From JAPOXR01 sp965219635 (GTDB taxonomy: Bacteria > Pseudomonadota > Alphaproteobacteria > Rhodobacterales > Rhodobacteraceae), in contig OZ244783.1 in the NCBI GenBank assembly GCA_965219635.1, positions 310,001 through 374,000 on the forward strand: a stretch of DNA of 64,000 nt, read 5' to 3'. This document shows positions 1-9,163 of the stretch, one piece after another; positions within the stretch are counted from its first letter, which is position 1, and each line of letters opens with the position of its first letter. The position numbers and the translations under genes were made by a program. The notes beneath the pieces were generated by a model. The model did not search any database, was not told the origin of the DNA, and saw nothing but the letters and a program-made list of their open reading frames with translations.

Positions 1-89
1 AACACCATCGACATCACGATGACGAGCAGGACCAGCGAACTGATCACACGTCTGGTAAGAAACCGGATAACAGCGCTATTGATCCGCAT
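1..89 (-). CDS. ABC transporter permease, DppB type (N-terminal part only)
   Basis: The reading frame on the minus strand starts at 89 and runs off the left edge. The visible residues begin MRINSAVIRFLTRRVISSLV and continue into a hydrophobic segment, which is the usual start of the first permease of peptide/nickel-type (Dpp/Opp) importers. An in-frame stop lies just upstream, and no other ATG is available, so the start is fixed. It is the next gene after the family 5 binding protein at 187-1731 and would form the inner-membrane channel for it. Only about 29 residues can be seen, so the call rests on context as much as on sequence. Confidence 0.7.
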   Translation of the reverse strand, partial: MRINSAVIRFLTRRVISSLVLLVIVMSMV

Positions 90-149
90 GACGGAAATTT
101 AAGGATACTCCATGCGCATCACCCCGCCGCAATGACTGGCGAAAGGGTG

Positions 150-171
150 CCGCGGGCGCGAACGCCCGCGG
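150..171 (-). promoter_or_regulatory. Intercistronic hairpin between binding-protein and permease genes
   Basis: CCGCGGGCG (150-158) and CGCCCGCGG (163-171) form a perfect 9-bp stem around a CGAA loop. It lies between the stop of the binding-protein gene and the start of the permease gene. No T run follows, so a plain rho-independent terminator is unlikely. Hairpins here are known to protect the upstream mRNA and keep the binding protein in excess over the permease. Confidence 0.65.
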
Positions 172-186
172 GCGCATTTCGAATGC

Positions 187-1731
187 CTACTGGGTTTCGC
201 GCATGTTCACCGCGACCATGCGGTGGTCGATGCCGAACTCCCATTCGAAGCCTGCGGGGACGCCGTAGGCGCGCTGCAGCAGGCCAACCGGAGCAACGAT
301 GTACCGATTGTGTCCTTCGACAACCAGAGCTTCCAATGCATCGTGCCGTTCTTGTCCAACCTTGGACGCGGCTTCATTTGCGCGTGCCTCAAAGTCGGGA
401 TCGCAGAATACCGACACCAGTCCACCGCACGAAAAATGGGCGCCGAAAGTCAACGCATAATCCATCAACGGATTGGCTTGGACGTGCAACCACGCGTAGG
501 AACGTTCCTCGGTCGGCTTGGCGATGGCACGGGGATTGAAGATACCCGGTTCCTCCACAGCAACACTGCTCGGAATACCTACGGCGTTCAACATGGCGCC
601 AATGGCTTCAACCATCTCTCCGTTGCGAGGAGTCGAACCCAAGCGCGTTGTGACCAGGATCGTAGGAATCTCGTGACCAGCTGCCTTGAGCTCTTCTACA
701 ATTGCTGTCGCCCCGGCAGGATCATACGGGTACTGCGAAATCTCATCCGCATATCCCGTCGCAACTGATGGCAGCATCTGGCCAGCCAGCGGCTCGCTCA
801 ATTCCATCAGGTTTTGCCGGATGCCTTCCCAGTAGATGCCGGTGAAGATGGCCTTACGGAAATCCAGATTCTGCAAGAGCGGATGAGCGCCCTGATAGTC
901 CAGGCGGAATTGCAGGAAGGTATCGGAACCCTTCAGAATGCAATCCAGTCCGTCAGCTTCCATAAACCGCTTGCACTCCTCGGCGGTGAGGAACATCGCA
1001 ACCTGTGCCTCGCCGCTCTCGACCATTGCCGAGCGCACCAGAGTTTCTGGCCGCCATACCACCCGGACACTGTCATAGTAGATCTCGCCGTAGGAGTCCT
1101 CGGCGGTATTTCCCCACCAATCCGGGTTGGCGACAGACGTCCAATACTGGCCAAGTTGCCATTCGTCGAACACATATGGGCCAGTCCCGATCGGGTGCAC
1201 GCTATGATCTTCAGGCTCCTCGAGTATCTGCCGGGCCGAAGTCACGCCGCCGAGATACATGCGCCGCGGCAGGAGCGGATCGACATCCGCGGTGATTACG
1301 GCGACCGTATCTTCATCAACCACTTTCGCTGAAATCTGGGGACCCATCATGTCGCGGATCACGTAGCCATTTTCTTCACCCCAAAGCCAGTTGATGCTGA
1401 TTGCTGCGGCTTCGGCGTCGAGAGGTGTGCCATCATGGAACATGACGCCTTGCCGAAGATCGAAGTGCCAGACCGTGGGCTCTATCTGCTCCCAACTGAC
1501 TGCAAGCATTGGCAGCACTTCGTTCGTGTTGGGATCAAGCCTGGTCAGCGCTTCAACGACATTGCGTATGCCGATGCCATTGACTTCCTTGTGGGCCACC
1601 TGGGCCTGCATCGACTGCGGTTCCTGGTTGCCGACGATTATCAATTCGCCGCCGCCGCCCATGGCCAACGCCATGCTCGACGACATCACGACCATTGCCG
1701 CACTCACCGTGAGACAAGACTTCATGTTCAT
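187..1731 (-). CDS. ABC transporter substrate-binding protein, family 5 (peptide/opine/nickel type)
   Basis: A 514-residue periplasmic binding protein. The N-terminus MNMKSCLTVSAAMVVMSS followed by MALA looks like a Sec signal peptide cut after about residue 23. The mature part has the family 5 features: VEALTRLDPNTNEVLPMLA near residue 60 and a segment WHFDLRQGVMFHDGTPL near residue 90, which is the most conserved stretch of Dpp/Opp binding proteins. Length fits the family. It would deliver its ligand to the permease that begins at 89. The ligand cannot be read from sequence; family 5 members bind peptides, opines, glycosides or metal chelates. Confidence 0.85.
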   Translation of the reverse strand: MNMKSCLTVSAAMVVMSSSMALAMGGGGELIIVGNQEPQSMQAQVAHKEVNGIGIRNVVEALTRLDPNTNEVLPMLAVSWEQIEPTVWHFDLRQGVMFHDGTPLDAEAAAISINWLWGEENGYVIRDMMGPQISAKVVDEDTVAVITADVDPLLPRRMYLGGVTSARQILEEPEDHSVHPIGTGPYVFDEWQLGQYWTSVANPDWWGNTAEDSYGEIYYDSVRVVWRPETLVRSAMVESGEAQVAMFLTAEECKRFMEADGLDCILKGSDTFLQFRLDYQGAHPLLQNLDFRKAIFTGIYWEGIRQNLMELSEPLAGQMLPSVATGYADEISQYPYDPAGATAIVEELKAAGHEIPTILVTTRLGSTPRNGEMVEAIGAMLNAVGIPSSVAVEEPGIFNPRAIAKPTEERSYAWLHVQANPLMDYALTFGAHFSCGGLVSVFCDPDFEARANEAASKVGQERHDALEALVVEGHNRYIVAPVGLLQRAYGVPAGFEWEFGIDHRMVAVNMRETQ

Positions 1732-2623
1732 TTCATCCTCCCATTTGCGATGTCTGCTAGGATGCCCGATTGCGGCAACATCGCCCAGTTCAATCCACCT
1801 GCGGTCAACCGCTTGAAGCTTCTTTTGGCTTCTTTGGAGCTGGAGGCCCAGTCTATCACGGTTGGTGCCGGTGTAGTAGGGACAACTTCCAGCGGGTGCT
1901 TCTGGAGTCGGCTGCTCGCCACCTGTAGGCTACACGGGCACTGCAAAACAACGACCGGATGCAGCCTCCTGGATGGGGAGGTTGGTATGGCGCAGGATTG
2001 AGAGGGCGGTGCCTGGTCGGCCTTGTCCTTTTGCGGTTGCTCGTTGCTGAGGCTGCCGCAAAACATTTCCAAGGGAACAAGCGATCCAAACTTTGGACTG
2101 GATCCGTGCCTACTTGCATTTCTGTTAACGCAGCTGCAGCCGGCCTGTCCCCCGGGGTAAACCGGAACTCTACGTCCTCGGCCGATTGTGCGCTGCCCGC
2201 ATCTATGGCGGCCAAGCAGTGGTGTAACTCCGCATCGTTGTTGACACCCTGCCGATTGATGGCCGCAGTGGGTTTATTTGCCTGGGAGTGGCATGGATCA
2301 GAAATCTGGGTGACCGGCCAAGCGGCATGGCCGGAATTGCTGCCACTTTTTAGGCCAGCTTCTATGGGCAGTGGATGAACCCATCCGAAGTTCTCTCGGC
2401 AGTCTCCCGGTCGATTGATGAGTTCGTCAATGACCCGTCGCAGGGTCAACGCCAGTGCCTGCTGAAACCGGGTACGAGGAGCACAGACGAAGAGTTCATT
2501 TCGATGAAAGCCAGCTTCGTTCCGTTTGCGGCTGATCGTCGGCAAACAGCCAAGGTAGTGCCGTTGTTCGATTTGCTGGTGGTAACCGGCAGAATTTGTG
2601 CGCAATTTGGCCCATACAGGTCT
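1732..2623. other. Intergenic stretch without a convincing gene
   Basis: About 890 bases separate the binding-protein start from the DUF5131 stop. The reading frames here (for example 1856-2605 on the minus strand and 1959-2378 on the plus strand) have no recognisable domain and look like composition-driven open frames. The part next to 1731 must hold the promoter of the minus-strand Dpp-type operon. I see no tRNA, repeat or clear terminator. A decayed partner of the DUF5131 gene is possible but not shown. Confidence 0.4.
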
Positions 2624-3370
2624 TCAGTGGATGAGCGGAAACTGGTCCCACGTTCGTCCATCAAGCATCCGGCCAGACTTTTTCTTGTTCACTCCACCCC
2701 ATTGCTTGAAATGGAATGCAACCCCTGCGCTGATGCATTGGTCACGGATAGACCGCACTTGGCCCGGGTCGACCGATCGCGCTCCAGGGCCACTTTCACC
2801 GCCAACGATCACCCAGTCGATGAGATCAAGGTCAAGTTCATCCAGTGATCCGAGCAGGGGCTCCAGACTGAGGAATCTCACGGAAGCGCCGGCCTGCCGC
2901 AGGTGGTCTATGCGAAACTGATAGTCCCCACTTTCGACACTGACTCCCATCCAGACATTGCGTGGCCAGGCAAGGGTATCAGACAGTTCCTCCAGCCTCT
3001 CCGCCCGTTTTGTCAGGATTTGGTATGTGTGTTGAGGTGTCTCCCGCATTGTCGCAAACACTCGCTGAATGAACTTCAGCGGCACATCCTCGTGAAACAG
3101 GTCCGACATTGAATTGACGAAGATCATCTTCCCCGTCTTCCAGGACGCAGGGATCTTCAGGCTGTTCTCATCACAACGAACCACGCCGTTCCATTTGGGC
3201 CTGCCTCCAGACATGCGTGTCGTTCCGGCATATTTCTGTTGTCCCATCGCTTCCAACCGCCGCGCCATTCTCATCGCATAGCAGTTCGTGCATCCGGGCG
3301 AGATAACCGCGCAGCCAACAACCGGATTCCAGGTCGCTTCGGTCCATTCGATTGACGAACTGACAGCCAT
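2624..3370 (-). CDS. DUF5131 (phage Gp37/Gp68) family protein
   Basis: A 248-residue protein beginning MAVSSSIEWTEATWNPVVGC, which matches the standard start of the DUF5131/Gp37-Gp68 family; a longer frame from 3403 adds only 11 residues that do not fit the family. The cysteines in GCAVISPGCTNCYAMRMA (C-x7-C-x2-C) resemble the radical-SAM-like cluster of this family. Other family marks are IFVNSMSDLFHEDVP, YQILTKRAERL, GVSVES, RFLSLEPLLG, VIVGGESGPGAR and FHFKQWGG. The biochemical role is unknown. Relatives are often in phages or beside a three-Cys-motif partner (tcmP) gene; I find no tcmP-like gene next to it. It stands alone between metabolic operons, so it may be a mobile-element remnant. 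Confidence 0.88.
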   Translation of the reverse strand: MAVSSSIEWTEATWNPVVGCAVISPGCTNCYAMRMARRLEAMGQQKYAGTTRMSGGRPKWNGVVRCDENSLKIPASWKTGKMIFVNSMSDLFHEDVPLKFIQRVFATMRETPQHTYQILTKRAERLEELSDTLAWPRNVWMGVSVESGDYQFRIDHLRQAGASVRFLSLEPLLGSLDELDLDLIDWVIVGGESGPGARSVDPGQVRSIRDQCISAGVAFHFKQWGGVNKKKSGRMLDGRTWDQFPLIH

Positions 3371-3807
3371 CAAGTCCACTCTTGGGAGATGTGACCAGGA
3401 CATGCTCCGAAAGGGTACCAGTGCGGCGATTGCACCTCTTCGAGTGTATGCCGATGGCTCCCGTATTTTCGAGTTGCCTCAATATCTCGCTATTGTTCCG
3501 TTCGGCACTGGCGTATCAACGCTGTGCGTCCCGTCAATTCGATTGATGTTGAACGATTTGCCCGGGGATGTTGGAGAGCAGGCGCTTCCGGGCATTCTCA
3601 AGGGATGGTCAAGTGAGCACAGCATCGGCACCGATGCATCCGCAAGCGAATTTCCGAGCAACGGAGCGCTATCATCCTTTGTGAAGTCGGTTGTTTCTGG
3701 TTGTTTGAGCAAAATGGAATAACTCTGCGATGCTGTTGGCGGCGTACGTCGCAATTCCCTGCTGTCTGGTGTCATCCGTGCGGCAGCACGAAGCCGTTCC
3801 TGTCCAA
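3371..3807. other. Intergenic stretch, no gene seen
   Basis: Between the DUF5131 start and the adenine deaminase stop. The frame 3288-3722 (plus strand) has no recognisable motif and overlaps the DUF5131 gene. The promoter of the DUF5131 gene should lie here. No clear hairpin terminator is seen for the adenine deaminase operon. Confidence 0.4.
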
Positions 3808-5565
3808 TCAAGCTGGCCCGATGATGGGAGTGACCAGTAATTCTCCGCTGTTGGCGTCGGCAATTCCCATGTCTGTCAGATGTGGCCCAGGGTTGCAGGC
3901 GAGAGAGGCGCCGAAGCATGCCTTGAACACAAGGTAAGGGGGCTGCCACTCCACGACGTTATCCATCGCAGACTTGATGGCGCTGAACCCGTCGGCAACT
4001 TCGGCAAGCGGGCGCTCGGAGACTAGGCCAGCTAATGGAAGGGGAAGCACGGTTGATGCAACACCTCCGGATGAAACGGCGAGTCCACCTCCAGCTTTTG
4101 CGACCGCATTCGCTGCTGCCGCCATATCAACCGGGTCCGAGCCGAATACTGTGAGGTTGTGCGAGTCGTGGGACACGGTAGTGCAGAACGCTCCCTTCCA
4201 TGCGCCCCAGCCGCGCAGGAATGCCAGACGCAAGGGTGAACCGGAGCCATGGCGGTTCATGACTGCCATGATGATTGCGCCCTCTGGCGGGCAAACCCAA
4301 CCATCCAAAACATCTGCGATAGCCTCGCCACGCTGCGTGAAGCGCGGGTTATCAATTGTGACAACCCGGACCCGCCTTTGGTCTGAGGATAGCTGGAAAT
4401 CAGATGGCAACAGGAAGCCAGTCTGCGGTCTGGCAAATGGAGACGGGTTAAGGAAAGGTTGCGCGGCCTCCTCAGCGCTGATCAGTGCGCCATTGTGAAG
4501 AACGGCTCTCGGGCGAAAATCACTCAGGTCTTCGAAGACGGTCAGATCTGCGCGTCGGCCGGGTGCAACAACACCGAGATCATGGCGTCCCAACCGTTGC
4601 GCTGCATTGAGTGTGGCCGCCCTCAAAGCATGGATAGCAGGCATGCCATAGCGAACCAGCCGCCGAACGACATCATCCAATCCTCCTGACTCAAACAAGT
4701 CATCGGGAAAGACATCGTCCGTGCACAATGTGACAGTCTGCGGGAAGTCGTCGAATTCAGCCAGCGTACTAACAAATTCAGGCAAGAGATGGTCATGCGA
4801 TCCCCGCAACTCGATGTACAACCCGGCTTCCAGCTTGCGCTTGAGATCGGCTGCGCTTGTGATTTCATGGTCCGACGATATCCCGGCAGCGGCATATGCA
4901 TTTAGGTCGGCTCCCTCCAGACCGCGAGCGTGGCCGAAGACAGGTTTGCAGGAATCCAGTCCTTCCTGCACGATCTGCCAGGCGCGCGGCTTGCGGTTGA
5001 CCACGCCGCTCATGTCCATGACTTCCGCAAGACCGTGGATGCCCGGCCATTCGAGGATTTCACCAAGGGTATCGGCATCAAAGTCAGCGCCAGTAGTCTC
5101 CAGTCCTGGAGCAGACGGAACACAGGAGGGAGCGAGTACCAGAATGCGGAGCGGAGCCGCTTTCGCCTGTTCCTCCGCCCAAGCCACGCCGCTGACGCCC
5201 CCGACATTGCCGAACTCGTGCGGGTCCCAAACGATTGTGGTCACTCCCCGGCGCAATACCGCGTTGCCGTATGTCGAGGGTGTGATCATGGAACTCTCGA
5301 TATGCATGTGAGCATCGATCAGGCCCGGCGCCACAATCCCGCCTTCCGCGTTGATGACGCACGCAGCACGGCCATGCTCCCCGGGTGGATGAACACTCGC
5401 GATTAGAGGGCCGGAAATCCCCACATCGGCGCGGCGCAACCGGCCGGTAATCACATCCGCAACTTTTCCGCCGGTTAGCAGGATATCGAACGGGGTTTCG
5501 CCTCTTGCGGCAGCAACTGCCCTGCTGCGGGTTGAGCTTTCATGCAGGTCTGCTGGTTCAATCAT
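3808..5565 (-). CDS. ade: Adenine deaminase
   Basis: A 585-residue amidohydrolase that converts adenine to hypoxanthine and ammonia (EC 3.5.4.2) in the cytoplasm. The metal-binding motif GLIDAHMHIESSM is at about residues 81-93, followed by RRGVTTIVWDPHEFGNVGG, PSCVPSAPGLET and GLAEVMD, all marks of bacterial adenine deaminases. The C-terminal domain contains SHDSHNLTVFGSD and SGGVASTVLPLPLAG, also typical. The start at 5565 is chosen because ATG overlaps the TGA of the upstream nucleoside hydrolase gene (ATGA); the upstream extension to 5601 adds 12 residues without support. It is the last gene of the operon and would act on adenine released by the hydrolase. Confidence 0.92.
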   Translation of the reverse strand: MIEPADLHESSTRSRAVAAARGETPFDILLTGGKVADVITGRLRRADVGISGPLIASVHPPGEHGRAACVINAEGGIVAPGLIDAHMHIESSMITPSTYGNAVLRRGVTTIVWDPHEFGNVGGVSGVAWAEEQAKAAPLRILVLAPSCVPSAPGLETTGADFDADTLGEILEWPGIHGLAEVMDMSGVVNRKPRAWQIVQEGLDSCKPVFGHARGLEGADLNAYAAAGISSDHEITSAADLKRKLEAGLYIELRGSHDHLLPEFVSTLAEFDDFPQTVTLCTDDVFPDDLFESGGLDDVVRRLVRYGMPAIHALRAATLNAAQRLGRHDLGVVAPGRRADLTVFEDLSDFRPRAVLHNGALISAEEAAQPFLNPSPFARPQTGFLLPSDFQLSSDQRRVRVVTIDNPRFTQRGEAIADVLDGWVCPPEGAIIMAVMNRHGSGSPLRLAFLRGWGAWKGAFCTTVSHDSHNLTVFGSDPVDMAAAANAVAKAGGGLAVSSGGVASTVLPLPLAGLVSERPLAEVADGFSAIKSAMDNVVEWQPPYLVFKACFGASLACNPGPHLTDMGIADANSGELLVTPIIGPA

Positions 5566-6485
5566 GATCTTGCGCCCTGCGCATCCAACGCATCCAGGCA
5601 AGTTCTCAATACTGGATCTGTTTCAAGACTGGCCACGATCCTTGCATTGCCCATTTCCCCTGCTGGTGGCGTCTTGCATATTGTTCTGCCGCGCTCGTCG
5701 CCTGCCAGGACGACTTCAATTTGCGCATCCTTGAGCACAAACAGTTCCGGGTTTGTGACGAGAACAGCAGCGACCGGATCGTATATCGCCATGGTGCTGC
5801 GCGAGCGCTCCAACGCAATGTCCAGATAACCGCCTGCAAGATCGGCCAGAAGTGCAGCATTGCTGCCACACGATCGGGCCAGCCGCTGTAGATGTTCTTT
5901 TCCGAACCGGACCGTCCGGCATGCCTCAAGATCGGCAATTGTAAGTGAAACTCCACAACTCAGCAGCAGATCAAGGGCCTCTGGGTCCGAATATGCATTG
6001 AACTCTGCTGCCTGTGTGTGATTGCCTCCTCCTGTTCCTCCTCCCATCCAATGAACGCACCCGATCCTGGATGCCAACTCAGGGCACGATTGAAGGAGCA
6101 CTGCAAGGTTCGTCAGCGGTCCTAGTGCCAGGAGAGTCCCCTGGCTTCCACTTTCAAGCCATTTGCCCAGCGCTGAAACCCCACGCGGCTGGATCCTGCC
6201 TTCGGAAGCCTCTGGAAGTTTGCGGTTTCTGGTGCGGATTCCGTTTGGTCCGAGGACACGGGCGGCGGTGACATTGCTCCCGGAAAGAGCTTGCGCAGCG
6301 CCTGCATATATCGGGAATTGCCAATCGAAAGCCGCGGCGCTGGCTGCGGCGTTCCGCATGACTGACGGCAGGCTGGAATTTCCGGCAACCAGGGACATGC
6401 CTTCAATTTCGGCACCGGCCTGAAGCAGCACGAAGACGGCCCAGATGTCGTCGAATCCCATGTCTGTGTCGACCCAGATCTTCAT
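5562..6485 (-). CDS. Nucleoside hydrolase (inosine-uridine preferring type)
   Basis: A 307-residue cytoplasmic enzyme that cleaves the N-glycosidic bond of ribonucleosides to free base and ribose. The calcium-binding motif DTDMGFDD is at residues 6-13, in place of the usual DTDxGxDDA. GALGPLTNLA-type motif is present as LALGPLTNLAVLLQ, followed by VHWMGGG and a segment AEFNAYSDPEAL, all standard for IunH-type hydrolases. It overlaps the ABC ATPase gene by 4 bp and the adenine deaminase gene by 4 bp, so the genes are very likely cotranscribed and translationally coupled. Base specificity cannot be read; the deaminase next door argues for purine nucleosides such as adenosine. Confidence 0.9.
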   Translation of the reverse strand: MKIWVDTDMGFDDIWAVFVLLQAGAEIEGMSLVAGNSSLPSVMRNAAASAAAFDWQFPIYAGAAQALSGSNVTAARVLGPNGIRTRNRKLPEASEGRIQPRGVSALGKWLESGSQGTLLALGPLTNLAVLLQSCPELASRIGCVHWMGGGTGGGNHTQAAEFNAYSDPEALDLLLSCGVSLTIADLEACRTVRFGKEHLQRLARSCGSNAALLADLAGGYLDIALERSRSTMAIYDPVAAVLVTNPELFVLKDAQIEVVLAGDERGRTICKTPPAGEMGNARIVASLETDPVLRTCLDALDAQGARS

Positions 6486-7507
6486 GCGCCGGTTTCAGGA
6501 AGCGAGAGAGCCCGGTCCGGTGGCAGTTCGAATTCGACAGTGGCGCCAATCCTGTGTGACGGCAGTTCGGCGTTCGCCTGAACCTTGATGCTGCCAAGAA
6601 CGCTCTCAAGAACGTACTCTCTATGCTGGCCTGCAAACGAAACGCCAACGACCCGGCCCTTGAGTGGTCCCGAGCCAATGACGACATCAGCCGGGCGCCA
6701 GGCAAGGATGCTCCTGCCCGTATGGCTCTCATAGCCGCCGACTGATGCGGATCCAGAGTGCAGAGCGCCGCCATGGCATTCAAATCTGTTGTCGAAGCCC
6801 ACAAACTCGGCGACGAAAGCGCTTGTCGGACTGTTATAGATTTCCTCGGGAGTTCCGATCTGAACGATTTCACCGTCCTTCATGACAACGATCCGATCGG
6901 CGAGGGCAAGCGCCTCGGACTGGTCGTGTGTGACGAACACCATCGTGACACCGGTTTCCATCTGGACCCTCTGAAGTTCAGACCGCATTTCCAGCCGGAG
7001 TCGCGCATCGAGATTGGAGAGTGGTTCGTCGAGCAGCAAGAGTTTCGGCTCGGTTACAATCGAGCGGGCGAGCGCGAGGCGCTGCTGCTGGCCGCCCGAC
7101 AGTTCCGAAGGATTCCGTTCGGCAAAATCCTGCAGGCCTACCGTTGCAAGGCCATTGCGCACTTTCGAATGTATGGACGATTGTGACTCCCTGCGGAGGC
7201 GAAGCCCGAATGCGACATTTTCGAAGACGGAGAGGTGCGGAAAGAGCGCATAGGACTGAAAGACGAGTCCGACATTTCGCCGGTTGGCAGGTGTTCTCGT
7301 CACATCGGTTCCGTCAAGAACGATCCTCCCTGATCTGGGCTGAAGCAGCCCGGCAATGGCCCGCATCGTTGTCGTCTTGCCGCAGCCAGATGGCCCGAGC
7401 AGGGCAAGCAACTCTCCCTTCCTGACCGACAGATCAAGATTCCTGACTGCAACGGTCTGGCCGTACGCGAGGGTCAGCCGTTCCAGAAGTGCAAACTCGT
7501 CAGACAT
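6482..7507 (-). CDS. ABC transporter ATP-binding protein, PotA/spermidine-putrescine type
   Basis: A 341-residue ATPase. Walker A GPSGCGKTT is at about residues 38-46, the signature ELSGGQQQR near 134, Walker B LLLLDEPLSNLDA just after it, and the switch histidine in VFVTHDQSEA. The C-terminal ~110 residues form the regulatory TOBE-type domain of the CUT1/Pot class. The start at 7507 (MSDEFALLER) overlaps the permease stop by 8 bp; an upstream start at 7546 would lie deep in the permease gene. It energises the two permeases encoded just before it. Confidence 0.9.
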   Translation of the reverse strand: MSDEFALLERLTLAYGQTVAVRNLDLSVRKGELLALLGPSGCGKTTTMRAIAGLLQPRSGRIVLDGTDVTRTPANRRNVGLVFQSYALFPHLSVFENVAFGLRLRRESQSSIHSKVRNGLATVGLQDFAERNPSELSGGQQQRLALARSIVTEPKLLLLDEPLSNLDARLRLEMRSELQRVQMETGVTMVFVTHDQSEALALADRIVVMKDGEIVQIGTPEEIYNSPTSAFVAEFVGFDNRFECHGGALHSGSASVGGYESHTGRSILAWRPADVVIGSGPLKGRVVGVSFAGQHREYVLESVLGSIKVQANAELPSHRIGATVEFELPPDRALSLPETGA

Positions 7508-8282
7508 ATCGAGATATTCCGAGGAAACGTTCAGCGGCGAAAACAATGCCCATAGACATGAAGGCCAGCAATGCCGCCAATGCCGCTACCGATGGATCAT
7601 AGGTCATTTCAATATATCCAAGCATGTCGATTGGCAGCGTGCGCACCCCTGGGCCGGAAAGAAACAGTGAAACCGGTACCTGGTTGAAGCTGGTCACGAA
7701 GCCGAGGATGAAAGCGGCAAGGATGCCGCTTCTGATGTTGGGTAGCACAGTCAGCCAAAAGGCGCCTATCCGGCTGCAGCCCAACAGGATTGCAGCTTCT
7801 TCGATATCCGGCCGAAGGTTCTCCAGGCTGGCCGAAACAACTCTGACTGCATAGGGAAGCACGAGAGCCGTGTGAGCCAGAAACAACGCAGCGGTGACCG
7901 TCAAGCCGGTTGGCACCACAAGATACCGAAGCAACGCCAACCCGACGATGATACCGGGAACGATAATCGGAGCGGCGACCGCCATCCGCACGATCTCGCC
8001 CATCGGCACCCGGTATCTGGTAACAGCATAGGCTGCAGGTACACCCAGAACCAGGGCTGCCAGAGTCCCAAACACTGCGAGGAACATCGACAGGGCAAAA
8101 CTCGCCCTGAAGCTCCTGACCTCGAAGACAGCCAGTACCCACTTGAACGAAAATCCCTTTGGCGGAAAGGCGAGTGAGCTTCCACCCGACAGTGCTGCAG
8201 CGATTATGATCAGGAATGGACCAATCAGGAAGGCCAGAGTCAGGAACAAGACCAGCAGCGATGACCATCGTGCCCTGTTCAT
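7500..8282 (-). CDS. ABC transporter permease, PotC type
   Basis: A 260-residue inner-membrane protein with about six hydrophobic segments, starting MNRARWSSLLVLFLTLAFLI. The cytoplasmic coupling loop is visible as EEAAILLGCSRIGAFWLTVLPNI, the EAA motif that docks on the ATPase. It is the second permease of a binding-protein-dependent importer of the spermidine/putrescine class. It overlaps both neighbouring transporter genes (4 bp with the PotB-type gene, 8 bp with the ATPase gene), which supports one operon. Confidence 0.9.
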   Translation of the reverse strand: MNRARWSSLLVLFLTLAFLIGPFLIIIAAALSGGSSLAFPPKGFSFKWVLAVFEVRSFRASFALSMFLAVFGTLAALVLGVPAAYAVTRYRVPMGEIVRMAVAAPIIVPGIIVGLALLRYLVVPTGLTVTAALFLAHTALVLPYAVRVVSASLENLRPDIEEAAILLGCSRIGAFWLTVLPNIRSGILAAFILGFVTSFNQVPVSLFLSGPGVRTLPIDMLGYIEMTYDPSVAALAALLAFMSMGIVFAAERFLGISRYV

Positions 8283-9112
8283 TGAACGCCTCCGCGACGG
8301 GATGAGGCTACGCGTTTCAACAGCATGTATGCCGAGAAGCTCATCACGATTAGTATCATCGCGATGACACTTGCAGACAGGAAGTCATTAGCAACCGTAA
8401 CCCGCTGATAGAGCAGTGTTTCAAGCATCAAGACCTTGGCGCCGCCAAGTATGGCCGGGGTGATGTATGCAGTCAGTGATCCAGTGAACACAAGAGTTCC
8501 GCCTATGACCAGCCCCTCGCGTGTCAAGGGAACGATCACCCGCAGGAAGACCTGCGGCCAACTGGCGCCTAGCACTCGTGCCGCCGAAATGGCGTCGCGC
8601 GGCATGTTCTCCATGGCACTGACGAGCGCAATGATCATCAAAGGCAGGAACAGCTGCAACAGACCGATGAAGACCGCGGTTTCTGTGAACAGTATCCGGA
8701 TCGGCGCATCGGTAAGCCCTATCCCTTCCAGCGCCTTGTTGACGATGCCGGTTCTTCCCAGGATGACTATCCAGGCGTAGGTGCGCGCGACTGGTGAGAT
8801 CATCAATGGCAGCACTACCAGCCCGAAGATGCGCCCCCGGCTAGTCGGATCAAGTCCGACAATGCAGAAGGCAGCTGCATAGCCGATCACGGCTGAAACA
8901 GCGGTGACAAGGAAACCGAGTTTCAGTGTTCGGAAGAACACGGTCCGGTTCAGAGGCTGTGAGAAGAAATCGACATAAGCCGAGACGGACCAGCTGCCGT
9001 CGCTGCGGAACGCTTCCGACAGCAGAATGCCGACCGGGATCAGAAAGACAATTGTTGCAAAAACAGCTGCCGGCAGAACCAGCGCCAGTGCCTCCAGCCG
9101 GTTGGTGCGCAT
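8279..9112 (-). CDS. ABC transporter permease, PotB type
   Basis: A 277-residue inner-membrane protein starting MRTNRLEALALVLPAAVFAT, with about six membrane segments. The EAA-type loop appears as ISAARVLGASWPQVFLRVIVP, matching PotB-class permeases. It pairs with the PotC-type permease downstream. A 51-bp gap containing a GC-rich hairpin separates it from the binding-protein gene upstream. Confidence 0.9.
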   Translation of the reverse strand: MRTNRLEALALVLPAAVFATIVFLIPVGILLSEAFRSDGSWSVSAYVDFFSQPLNRTVFFRTLKLGFLVTAVSAVIGYAAAFCIVGLDPTSRGRIFGLVVLPLMISPVARTYAWIVILGRTGIVNKALEGIGLTDAPIRILFTETAVFIGLLQLFLPLMIIALVSAMENMPRDAISAARVLGASWPQVFLRVIVPLTREGLVIGGTLVFTGSLTAYITPAILGGAKVLMLETLLYQRVTVANDFLSASVIAMILIVMSFSAYMLLKRVASSRRGGVQ

Positions 9113-9132
9113 CAGGAAATATCTACGGGGAA

Positions 9133-9150
9133 GCGGCGCCGCAGCGCCGC
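9133..9150 (-). promoter_or_regulatory. Intercistronic hairpin between binding-protein and permease genes
   Basis: GCGGCGC (9133-9139) and GCGCCGC (9144-9150) form a perfect 7-bp stem with a 4-base loop in the 51-bp gap between the binding-protein stop and the first permease start. It is in the same place as the hairpins of the other four importer operons in this window and has no following T run. Confidence 0.55.
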
Positions 9151-9163
9151 CTCCAGGATAGGA

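Noticed and set aside
1856..2605. 249-codon open frame on the minus strand
   Set aside because: No recognisable domain or signal, unusual composition rich in Arg/Pro/Ala at the end, and competing frames on the other strand of similar quality.
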